64,000 nucleotides of DNA, from positions 2,263,501 through 2,327,500 of the forward strand of contig NZ_FNTA01000004.1 of the NCBI RefSeq assembly GCF_900105055.1. Direction: 5' to 3'. A model generated the notes under the pieces. It made no database searches. It was not told the DNA's origin and saw nothing but the letters and a program-made list of their open reading frames with translations. The stretch is from Amycolatopsis lurida (GTDB taxonomy: Bacteria > Actinomycetota > Actinomycetes > Mycobacteriales > Pseudonocardiaceae). Positions 1 to 7,452 of this stretch are shown one piece after another; the stretch's first letter is position 1, and each line of letters starts with the position of its first letter. Both the position numbers and the translations under genes were made by a program.

Positions 1-2
1 GG

Positions 3-341
3 CTGACGGCGATCGGCCCCGAGGCGGTGGGCCGCGACCCGGAGATCGAGCGGATCATGCTGGAGGCCGACGAGATCGCCGCCGATCGCGTACTCGCGGC
101 CGCGTTGATGAGCGAGGTCACCGAGGGTCGCGAAGAACTCCGCGCGATGATCCGTTCGTACGGCGGGATGCTGCGCGCGGCGTCACGCGAATGGCTGATC
201 CGCGGCACGCTCGGCCGCGAAGAGCTGCGGGTCTTCCTCACCGATTCGATCCTGCACCTGCTGCGGGTCACCTACCCGGCCGTGCTCGCAACGCGTTCCG
301 CCGGGCATAAGCCGCCGGCGTCATCCCCTTCCAGCGTTTGA
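3..341 (+). CDS. TetR/AcrR-family regulator, C-terminal part
   Basis: The reading frame is open from the window edge, so this is the 3' end of a gene that starts upstream. The visible 112 residues are helical and rich in Ala, Glu and Arg, like the ligand-binding C-terminal domain of TetR-family repressors (a V-G-R-D-P-E-I-E-R segment, then helices ending in L-L-R-V-T-Y-P-A-V-L). The DNA-binding domain is outside the window, so the family call is tentative. It converges on the AraC gene and the two coding ends overlap by 74 bp. Confidence 0.6.
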   Translation: MTAIGPEAVGRDPEIERIMLEADEIAADRVLAAALMSEVTEGREELRAMIRSYGGMLRAASREWLIRGTLGREELRVFLTDSILHLLRVTYPAVLATRSAGHKPPASSPSSV

Positions 342-1296
342 ACGCGTAGATGAAACTCGACGCTTCGGCGTAGCCCAGCCGCAGCGCGACGTCCTCCACG
401 CTGAGCGCGCCGGTGTCGAGCATTTCCTCCGCCAAGGCCTGGCGGACCTCGTCGAGCAGCGTGCGGTAGCCGGTTCCGGCCTCGAACAGCCGCCGTCGCA
501 GCGTGCGCGGGCTGAGCGCGAGCTGCCGCGCGACCTCGTCCATCCCGGCGCCGACGCCGCCGAGCCGCACCAGCCGTTCCCGGACCTGCTGCGCGATCCC
601 GGAGCGTTCCCGTTTCCGGGACACCAGCAGATCGCATTGCGCGGCGCAGACCGCGACCGTCTGGTCGTTGGCCTGCGGCAAGGGTTTGTCGAGGAAGAGC
701 GGATCAAGGGTGGCTAGATGCGACGGAGCGGCGAACGACGGCGGCAAGCCGAACGTCCGCACGTATTCGTCCACTGTGGAGGGACGTTCGTGCCGGAAGG
801 CCACGGAACGCAAGGAGATGTCCGGCAGGATGTCGCGCATGACGGTGTGGATGGTGCCGAGGTCGCGCAGCACGAGGAACCGGGCGACGTCGCCCGGCAC
901 GCGGCTGTCGTCCATGGCCAGCGCGAGCCGTCCGGACTCGACGGTCACATGCGGGATGCAGAAGGTGAAACTCAGGTCGAGGTAGCGCAGGGCGAAGCGC
1001 ATCGCGTCCCCCAGCGTCGGGCTGCTGATGCACGCGAAGCCGAAGATGCCGAACGCGCTGACCCGGTACCGCCTGCTCAGTCGCAGCGCGATGTCGTCCC
1101 CGTCGCCGAGCCCGCGGATCAGGGCCCGGACCACCGCGAGCTCCTGCCGTGCGTCGACCTGGCCGTCCACGGACGCGTACTCGTAGGACTCCAGCCCCGC
1201 GACACCGTTCTCGGCGGCGAAGCGGGCCATGAGCACGATGCTCGCCGTGCCGCGTGGGTAGTCCCAGTCCCGGATCACCGGCGGCGGTAGTTCCAT
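268..1296 (-). CDS. AraC-family transcriptional regulator (arabinose-binding-like sensor)
   Basis: 342 residues from the ATG at 1296. The N-terminal 200 residues resemble the arabinose-binding-like sensor domain of OruR/ArgR-type AraC regulators. The last 100 contain two helix-turn-helices: MDEVARQLALSPRTLRRRL, then VEDVALRLGYAEASSFIYAF with the family hallmark F-x-x-x-F/Y-K-R-W-x-G-x-T-P. The frame stays open far upstream, but that part is antisense to the next gene, and starting at MELPPP gives the usual family length. It lies back to back with the AlkZ-like gene and may control it or the oxidoreductase pair beyond; that is inference from position only. Confidence 0.85.
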   Translation of the reverse strand: MELPPPVIRDWDYPRGTASIVLMARFAAENGVAGLESYEYASVDGQVDARQELAVVRALIRGLGDGDDIALRLSRRYRVSAFGIFGFACISSPTLGDAMRFALRYLDLSFTFCIPHVTVESGRLALAMDDSRVPGDVARFLVLRDLGTIHTVMRDILPDISLRSVAFRHERPSTVDEYVRTFGLPPSFAAPSHLATLDPLFLDKPLPQANDQTVAVCAAQCDLLVSRKRERSGIAQQVRERLVRLGGVGAGMDEVARQLALSPRTLRRRLFEAGTGYRTLLDEVRQALAEEMLDTGALSVEDVALRLGYAEASSFIYAFKRWKGMTPAAYARRNALRARPGR

Positions 1297-1374
1297 GGCC
1301 GGGATTATGGATCCCGGCAACGCTCGCCGCATTGAGGACCGTAACTGTCCTTGATCCCGATTAGGGTGAACGGC

Positions 1375-2490
1375 ATGTCCGACACGTTGAGCAGGCGCGC
1401 GCTGAACCGCGCCATGCTGGACCGGCAGCTGCTGCTCCGGCGTTCGAAGATGACCGCGCTCGAAGCGGTCGAGCAGCTGGCCGGGTTGCAGGCACAGGCC
1501 CCGAACCCGCCGTACTTCGCACTGTGGACCCGGCTGCACGGGTTCCGCCAGGAAGATCTGGCGAACCTGCTGCTGGACAAGCGTGTCGTGCGGATCGCGC
1601 TCATGCGCGGCACGGTGCACCTGGTGAAACCGGCGGACGCGCTGGCCTGGCGGCCGATCGTGCAGCCCCTCTACGACCGCTCGGTGACCGGCAACACCCA
1701 GTTCAGCCCCGACATCAAGGACCTCGACCACCAGGAGATCGCCCGCACCGCCCGCAAACTGCTCGGCGAGCGGCCGCTTTCGTCGGCGGGACTCGGCGCG
1801 GAACTGGCGAAACACTGGGAGGGCGTGGCGCCGTCGTCGCTGGTGCATGTCGCGCGGGCGTTGCTGCCGCTGGTGCAGATCCCGCCGCGTGGCGTCTGGG
1901 GCAAGGCCGGCCAGCCGACCTATCAGACCACCGGGGACTGGCTGGGCGCCGAGCCGGACGCGACGCCGTCCCCGGAAGCGATGTTCCGCCGCTATCTGGC
2001 CGCTTTCGGGCCCGCAAGTGTGCAAGACGCGCAGGCATGGGCGGGGATCACGAAGCTCGGCGACGTCGCCGAGCGACTGCGGCCGGAGCTGCGGACGTTC
2101 CGCGACGAGAACGGCCGCGAGCTCTTCGACCTCGAAGACGCCCCGCGGCCGGACCCGGACACCCCCGCGCCCGCCCGGCTGCTGGGACCGTTCGACCAGA
2201 CCGTGCTGTCCTACGCCGACCGCACCCGCGTGATCAGCGACGAGTACCGCAAGGTCGTCATCACGCAGAACGGCCTGGTCAAGGGCACCATCCTGGTCGG
2301 TGGGTTCGTGAAGGGATTCTGGGAGATCAAGACGGCGAAGAAGGCCGCGTCGGTGGTGATCACGCCCTTCGAGCGGGTCCCGAAGCGCGATCTGGACGCC
2401 CTCGAAAGCTCCGCTCACCGCCTGCTGACCTGGGCTCACCCGAAGGCCGAAAGTCATTCGGTGGAGATCGTGGCCGGAAATCTCGATTGA
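1375..2490 (+). CDS. AlkZ/YcaQ-superfamily DNA glycosylase (winged-helix HTH_42)
   Basis: 371 residues. The ATG at 1375 follows a GGGTGA ribosome site; the upstream in-frame ATG at 1351 has none. The protein belongs to the HTH_42 winged-helix family, now known to hold AlkZ- and YcaQ-type glycosylases that unhook bulky alkyl adducts and interstrand crosslinks. Near the N-terminus the segment LAGLQAQAP gives Gln39-Ala-Gln41, the Q-x-Q catalytic pattern of the AlkZ-like branch; YcaQ-like members have Q-x-D. Databases often label such proteins only as winged-helix DNA-binding. The likely role is self-protection or repair of natural-product alkylation. Substrate is unknown and no genotoxin cluster is visible beside it. 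Confidence 0.75.
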   Translation: MSDTLSRRALNRAMLDRQLLLRRSKMTALEAVEQLAGLQAQAPNPPYFALWTRLHGFRQEDLANLLLDKRVVRIALMRGTVHLVKPADALAWRPIVQPLYDRSVTGNTQFSPDIKDLDHQEIARTARKLLGERPLSSAGLGAELAKHWEGVAPSSLVHVARALLPLVQIPPRGVWGKAGQPTYQTTGDWLGAEPDATPSPEAMFRRYLAAFGPASVQDAQAWAGITKLGDVAERLRPELRTFRDENGRELFDLEDAPRPDPDTPAPARLLGPFDQTVLSYADRTRVISDEYRKVVITQNGLVKGTILVGGFVKGFWEIKTAKKAASVVITPFERVPKRDLDALESSAHRLLTWAHPKAESHSVEIVAGNLD

Positions 2491-2543
2491 GTGGCCGGTC
2501 GTGTACTTCCTAGTGGGGTGACCGCTGGGTAACTTCGATCGGC

Positions 2544-4001
2544 ATGGGCGATACGAGCGTGCTGATCGTAGGGACGGGCTTCGGCGGGGTCGGAACGGCG
2601 ATCGAGCTCAAACGCGCCGGGTTCGACGACTTCACCATCCTGGAGAGCGCGGACGAACCGGGCGGCGTCTGGCGGGAGAACACGTACCCCGGCGCCGGCT
2701 GCGACATCCCGTCGCCGCTGTACTCGTTCTCCTACGAGCCCAACCCCGACTGGCCGAAGCGGTTTTCGCTGCAACCGGACATCCACGAGTACCTCAAACG
2801 CGTGGTGCGCCGCTACGGGCTCGAACCGCACATCCGATTCGGCACCCGCGTCACCGCCGCGGCCTTCGACGAGGAGCGCGGACTCTGGCGAGTGGAGACC
2901 GCGGGTGGCGAGACGTTCGAGGCGAACGTCTTCGTGCCCGCCGTCGGCCAGCTTTCGCGGCCGGTCCAGCCGGACATCCCCGGACAGGAGACCTTCAAGG
3001 GCGCCAGTTTCCACTCCGCGCGCTGGGATCACGACGTCGACCTGCGCGGCAAGAAGGTCGCGGTGATCGGCACCGGCGCGAGCGCCATCCAGTTCGTGCC
3101 CGAGCTCCAGCGCCAGGCGGGTGAGCTGACGGTGTTCCAGCGCACCGCGCCCTACATCATGGCCAAACGGGACACCGGCTACCGGCGCTGGCAGCAGCGG
3201 CTGTTCCGGCATCTGCCCGCCACCCAGCTGCTCGGCAGGCTGCGGATCTTCCTCCTCGCCGAGTACGCGACCTACGCGATGACCAAACATCCGCTGCTGG
3301 CCAAGATCTTCGAACTGCGGACGGCCCAGCTGCGCCGCCGCCACATCAAGGACCGGGCGCTGCGCGAGAAACTCACCCCGGACTATCCGCTGGGCTGCAA
3401 GCGGATCCTGTTCACCAACGAGTACCTGCCCGCGCTGGCGCAGCACAACGTCGCCGTGGAGACGCGGCGGATCAGCGCGATCACCCCGTCCGGGGTGCTC
3501 ACCGAGGACGGCGTCGAACACGAAGCCGACGTCATCGTCTACGGGACGGGTTTCGCGGCGACCGACTTCCTCGGTGAACTCAAGATCGAGGGGCTCGGCG
3601 GGCGGGCGCTGTCCGACGCGTGGAAGGGCGGCGCGCGGGCGTACCTCGGCATGACCGTGCCGGGTTTTCCGAACCTGTTCTGCGTCTACGGGCCCAACAC
3701 GAACCTCGGCGCGGGCTCCATCATCTACATGATCGAACGGCAGGCTCGCTACATCCGCCAAGCCGTCGAACATCTCGCCAAACCTGAAGTGTCCTATATG
3801 GACGTCGTACCGGAGGTCGAGCAGGCCTACGACGAGGAGATCCAGCGACGCCTCGGGCGCAGTGTCTGGACGACCTGCGCCAGCTGGTACCGCCAGGAGA
3901 ACGGCCGCGTGAGCACGAACTGGCCGGGCCTGGTCACCGAGTACGACCGGCGGACGAAGAAGCTCGACCTCGGCGACTACCGGACGGCGGGTGCGCGATG
4001 A
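2544..4001 (+). CDS. Flavin-dependent Baeyer-Villiger-type monooxygenase
   Basis: 485 residues. An FAD-binding GxGxxG lies at residues 10-15 (GTGFGGVG). The Baeyer-Villiger fingerprint F-x-G-x-x-x-H-x-x-x-W-D spans residues 151-162. A second, NADPH-type Rossmann motif VAVIGTGASA starts at 172. These support an NADPH- and FAD-dependent monooxygenase that inserts or adds oxygen on ketones or related lipophilic substrates. The ATG at 2544 has no ribosome site but sits 8 nt after TAACTT, so the mRNA may be leaderless. The stop overlaps the next start as ATGA, so the two oxidoreductases are translationally coupled and probably act on one substrate, plausibly a steroid or terpenoid. Confidence 0.88.
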   Translation: MGDTSVLIVGTGFGGVGTAIELKRAGFDDFTILESADEPGGVWRENTYPGAGCDIPSPLYSFSYEPNPDWPKRFSLQPDIHEYLKRVVRRYGLEPHIRFGTRVTAAAFDEERGLWRVETAGGETFEANVFVPAVGQLSRPVQPDIPGQETFKGASFHSARWDHDVDLRGKKVAVIGTGASAIQFVPELQRQAGELTVFQRTAPYIMAKRDTGYRRWQQRLFRHLPATQLLGRLRIFLLAEYATYAMTKHPLLAKIFELRTAQLRRRHIKDRALREKLTPDYPLGCKRILFTNEYLPALAQHNVAVETRRISAITPSGVLTEDGVEHEADVIVYGTGFAATDFLGELKIEGLGGRALSDAWKGGARAYLGMTVPGFPNLFCVYGPNTNLGAGSIIYMIERQARYIRQAVEHLAKPEVSYMDVVPEVEQAYDEEIQRRLGRSVWTTCASWYRQENGRVSTNWPGLVTEYDRRTKKLDLGDYRTAGAR

Positions 4002-5665
4002 ACTACGACGTGCTGGTGATCGGCTCCGGTTTCGGCGGCAGCGTGACCGCGTTGCGGCTCACCGAGAAGGGGTATCGCGTCGGAGTGCTGGAGACCGGCC
4101 GCCGGTTCGCCGACGACGAGTTCGCGAAGACGTCGTGGCGGCTCCGGAAGTACCTGTGGGCCCCAAAACTGGGGTGCTACGGCATCCAGCGGCTCACACT
4201 GCTGAAGAACACCTTCGTGCTGAGCGGCGCGGGTGTCGGCGGCGGGTCGCTCGTCTACGCCAACACGCTCTACGAACCACCGGACACCTTCTACGAAGAC
4301 CCGCAGTGGGCGCATATCACCGACTGGAAGGCCGAACTGGCCCCGCATTACGACCAGGCGAGACGGATGCTGGGCGTGGTGGAGAACCCGCTGGTCACTC
4401 CGGCCGACCGCGTGCTGCGCGAGGTCGCCGAGGACATGGGCATCGCGGGCACCTATCGGCCCACGCCGGTCGGCGTCCACTTCGGCAAGCGCGACGTCGA
4501 CCCGTTCTTCGGCGGCGAAGGACCGCTGCGCAAGCCGTGCACGCACTGCGGCGAGTGCATGACCGGCTGCCGGGTCGGCGCGAAGAACACGACCGTCAAG
4601 AACTACCTGTACCTGGCGGAGAAGGCGGGCGCGGAGGTCCATCCGCTGACCACCGCCGTGTCGGTCCGGCCGATCGACGGCGGCTACGCGGTCGACACCG
4701 TCCGAACAGGACGATGGGGGCGCAAGCGCAAGCAGACCTTCACCGCCTCCGAGGTGGTGTTCGCCGCCGCTTCCCTTGGCACCCAACGGCTTCTGCATTC
4801 GTTGAAGGACTCGGGAACGCTGCCGAACCTGTCACCGCGTCTCGGCCTGCTCGCCAGGACGAACTCCGAGGCCGTGCTCGCCGCGCGGTCCCTGCGCAAG
4901 GACACCGATTTCACCCGCGGCGTCGCGATCACGTCGTCGATCCACCCCGACGCCGTCACGCACGTCGAACCGGTGCGTTACGGCAAGGGCAGCAACTTCA
5001 TGGGCCTGCTGACGACGGTGCTCGTCGACGCCGAGCCGGGCCGACGCCGGTGGGTGCTGGGCGCGCGGGAACTGTGGCGGAACCGCCGGCAGCTGGTGCG
5101 GCTGCACAACCCGCGACGGTGGTCGGAGCGGATGGTCGGGCTGCTGGTGATGCAGACGCTGAACAATTCCGTGACCACGTATCCGAAAAGCGGGCTCTTC
5201 GGCCGCCGGATGACCACGAAGCAGGGCATCGGCGAGCCGAACCCGGAGTGGATCCCGGCCGGCCACGAGGTCACGCGGCGGGTGGCGGACAAGATCGGCG
5301 GGCTGGCGCAGGGCGCGTGGACGGATCTGGCGAACATCCCCATCACCGGCCATTTCATCGGCGGTTGCGCGATCGGCGACAGCGCCGAGACCGGCGTCGT
5401 CGACCCGTACCAGCGCGTGCACGGCCACCCCGGGCTGCATATCGCGGACGGTTCGGCGATCTCGGCGAACCTCGGGGTGAACCCGTCGCTGACCATCACC
5501 GCGCAGGCGGAACGCGCGATGTCGTTGTGGCCCAACAAGGGCGAGCCCGACCCGCGGCCGCCGCTCGGCGCCCCCTACCAGCGCCTGTCCCCCGTCGCCC
5601 CGCTCAAGCCCGTCGTGCCCCCGCACGCCCCGGCCGCCCTGCGCCTCCCCCTCACCCCGCTCTGA
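3998..5665 (+). CDS. GMC-family oxidoreductase, cholesterol oxidase (ChoD)-like
   Basis: 555 residues, the size of mycobacterial ChoD. It opens with an FAD-binding motif (VLVIGSGFGGSVTALRL). A Cys cluster follows at residues 181-191 (CTHCGECMTGC, pattern CxxCxxCxxxC), typical of this GMC subgroup and absent from plant and fungal GMC enzymes. The C-terminal part has the GMC pattern GHFIGGCAIGD, then LHIADGSAISANLGVNPSLTI. It overlaps the monooxygenase by 4 bp. Oxidation of a sterol-like hydroxyl is inferred from family resemblance. There is no signal peptide, so an intracellular enzyme is expected. The tail is Pro-rich. Confidence 0.85.
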   Translation: MNYDVLVIGSGFGGSVTALRLTEKGYRVGVLETGRRFADDEFAKTSWRLRKYLWAPKLGCYGIQRLTLLKNTFVLSGAGVGGGSLVYANTLYEPPDTFYEDPQWAHITDWKAELAPHYDQARRMLGVVENPLVTPADRVLREVAEDMGIAGTYRPTPVGVHFGKRDVDPFFGGEGPLRKPCTHCGECMTGCRVGAKNTTVKNYLYLAEKAGAEVHPLTTAVSVRPIDGGYAVDTVRTGRWGRKRKQTFTASEVVFAAASLGTQRLLHSLKDSGTLPNLSPRLGLLARTNSEAVLAARSLRKDTDFTRGVAITSSIHPDAVTHVEPVRYGKGSNFMGLLTTVLVDAEPGRRRWVLGARELWRNRRQLVRLHNPRRWSERMVGLLVMQTLNNSVTTYPKSGLFGRRMTTKQGIGEPNPEWIPAGHEVTRRVADKIGGLAQGAWTDLANIPITGHFIGGCAIGDSAETGVVDPYQRVHGHPGLHIADGSAISANLGVNPSLTITAQAERAMSLWPNKGEPDPRPPLGAPYQRLSPVAPLKPVVPPHAPAALRLPLTPL

Positions 5666-5674
5666 CCCCCCGCA

Positions 5675-5731
5675 ATTCGTCATCTACTTGCGATGTTCGC
5701 GTGGCGCGAATATCGCAAGTAGATGACGAAT
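5675..5731. terminator. Long hairpin between convergent genes
   Basis: Perfect 20-bp arms (ATTCGTCATCTACTTGCGAT and its complement) enclose an inner TTCGCG/CGCGAA stem with a 3-nt loop, separated by one unpaired base on each side. It begins 10 bp after the GMC oxidoreductase stop and lies before the chitinase 3' end, so it can serve as a bidirectional terminator although it lacks a T-tract. Confidence 0.7.
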
Positions 5732-5800
5732 CGCGAAGTGGAAAGGGCGGGGCACCGTCGCCCGCGCGACGACGGTGCCCCGCCCCGGTCTAGCGGATCA

Positions 5801-7291
5801 TCACGGGAGGCCTGCCAGGCCCGCGCTCACCGTGTTCGACCACGCGTAGCCCTGCGAGGCGTCCCAGTTGATCGACCAGGTCATCGCGCCCCGGATCGTC
5901 GGGTACGTCGTCGAAGGCTTGAACGAACCGCAGTTCGTACCCTTCGCCAGGCAGTTCAGCGCGTTGACCGTGTTGCCGGGCGCCTGGTAGCCGCCACCGG
6001 CCGCCGAACCCGACGCCGGCAGGCCGAGCCCGACCTGGTCGGCGCGCAGACCGCTCTGCAGCTGGATGCAGGCCAGCGCGGTGAGGAAGTCGACCGTGCC
6101 CTGCGAATAGACCTTCTGGTCGCAGCCGAGCATCGAGCCGCTGTTGTAGTACTGCATGTTGACGATCGTCAGGATGTCCTTGACGTTCAGCGCCAGCTTG
6201 AAGTACTCGGCCGCCGGGCTCTGCATGTCGATCGTCTGCGGCGCCATGGTGATGATCGAGCCGCCCGCCGCGTGGATGCTGCGCAGCGCCTGTGCCATGT
6301 AGGTCGCGTTGACGCCGTTCTCCAGGTCGATGTCGACACCGTCGAAGCCATAGGTCGCGATGAGCGACTTCATGCTGTTGGAGAAGTTCGTGGCCGCGGC
6401 CGCGGAGTCGACGCGGATCGTGCCCTTCTCACCGCCGACGGACAGGATGACCTTCTGCCCGCGCGCCTGCGCGGTCTTGATGTCGGCCTTGAACTGCCCG
6501 TCGGTGTAGCCGCCGAGCTGGCTCGACAGGCCGGAGTCGAGGGTGAAGGTGACCGCGCCCGGCGTGGCCGTCGCGTCGGCGAAGGACACCGCGATGATGT
6601 TGTACTTCGTCGGGACGTCGGCGAGCTTGAGCGCCTTCGCGCCGTTGTAGAAGTTCTGCCAGTAGCCGGTGATCACGTGCTTCGGCAGGTTGCCGGTCGG
6701 CGGGGTGCTCGTCGTGGTCGTCGGCGAGCTGGTGGTGGTGGTCGTCGGGCTCGTGGACGTCGTCGGCGTGGTCGGTGTCGTGGTCGGCGAACCGCCGGGG
6801 CCGTCGAGGTTCACGTCGTCCGCGAAGTACGCGGGCTGGCCGTACCAGCCGTGCAGGTAGATCTCGACGCTCGTGGTGGACGCGCCGGTGGTGAAGCTCA
6901 GCGAGAGCTGCGACCAGCTGCCGCCACCCGGGGTCCAGGTGTTCTTGTCACCCGTCCCGGTGCCGGTGACACCCAGGTAGGTGTAGCTGCCCTGCACCCA
7001 CGCCGAAAGCGTGTACGCGGTGTTGGCCTTCACGGCCACGCTCTGCGAGCAGCGGGCGTTGTCCTGCCCCGCCGGGGTGGCGCTGAGCGCGCGGGTGCCC
7101 GAGTGGACCGGCGTGGTGACCACGGAGGACGTGCCGGTGCAGGTCCAGCCGCTCGTGGTCCCGAGTTCGAATCCCGGGTTGGTCAGGATGTTGGCGGCCG
7201 AGGCGTTGCCCGAGACCGCGAAAGTCACCCCCAGGCACACGGCCAGTGACGACAGCAGGGCGAGGAACGCGTGTTTCGGCTTCACTTTCAC
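5801..7291 (-). CDS. Secreted GH18 chitinase with N-terminal carbohydrate-binding module
   Basis: 496 residues from the GTG at 7291, six bases after a perfect GGAGG. Residues 1-33 are a Sec signal peptide ending ASA. Residues 34-163 form a jelly-roll carbohydrate-binding module (ILTNPGFELG...GW). A Thr/Pro/Ser linker covers about 165-200, followed by a GH18 barrel. The GH18 signature DGVDIDLE is at 317-324, with Glu324 the expected catalytic acid. The enzyme should cut extracellular chitin to oligosaccharides. A DasR-like operator overlaps its promoter, linking it to N-acetylglucosamine sensing. Confidence 0.95.
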   Translation of the reverse strand: MKVKPKHAFLALLSSLAVCLGVTFAVSGNASAANILTNPGFELGTTSGWTCTGTSSVVTTPVHSGTRALSATPAGQDNARCSQSVAVKANTAYTLSAWVQGSYTYLGVTGTGTGDKNTWTPGGGSWSQLSLSFTTGASTTSVEIYLHGWYGQPAYFADDVNLDGPGGSPTTTPTTPTTSTSPTTTTTSSPTTTTSTPPTGNLPKHVITGYWQNFYNGAKALKLADVPTKYNIIAVSFADATATPGAVTFTLDSGLSSQLGGYTDGQFKADIKTAQARGQKVILSVGGEKGTIRVDSAAAATNFSNSMKSLIATYGFDGVDIDLENGVNATYMAQALRSIHAAGGSIITMAPQTIDMQSPAAEYFKLALNVKDILTIVNMQYYNSGSMLGCDQKVYSQGTVDFLTALACIQLQSGLRADQVGLGLPASGSAAGGGYQAPGNTVNALNCLAKGTNCGSFKPSTTYPTIRGAMTWSINWDASQGYAWSNTVSAGLAGLP

Positions 7292-7331
7292 GACTGGCCT
7301 CCACGAACGGGTGATGTCGGCCACATCAAAA

Positions 7332-7356
7332 TGGTACAGACCAATACAACTGTCAA
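7332..7356 (-). promoter_or_regulatory. DasR-like (dre) operator and -35 element of the chitinase gene
   Basis: TGGTACAGACCA at 7332-7343 differs at two central positions from the dre core TGGTCTAGACCA bound by DasR, the GlcNAc-responsive GntR repressor of actinomycetes. On the minus strand a consensus TTGACA (7351-7356) lies just upstream, so a bound repressor would cover the promoter spacer. This is the usual layout of streptomycete chitinase promoters. The dre consensus is from memory; binding is inferred. Confidence 0.75.
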
Positions 7357-7452
7357 GGGTTCGGTTAGGGGAGGCCATACGAAAGTCGGCTCGGCGCGAG
7401 CGGCAGAATGCAGGGTCCGAGAGCACCCGAGGGCGGATTCAGGAGCGTGGGA

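Noticed and set aside
1297-2457. Long upstream extension of the AraC reading frame
   Set aside because: It lies wholly antisense to the AlkZ-like gene, and AraC homologues begin near MELPPP.
5723-7249. 508-codon plus-strand ORF over the chitinase
   Set aside because: Antisense GC-bias frame rich in Arg, Gly and Asp with no motif; the minus-strand frame has a signal peptide, binding module and GH18 signature.
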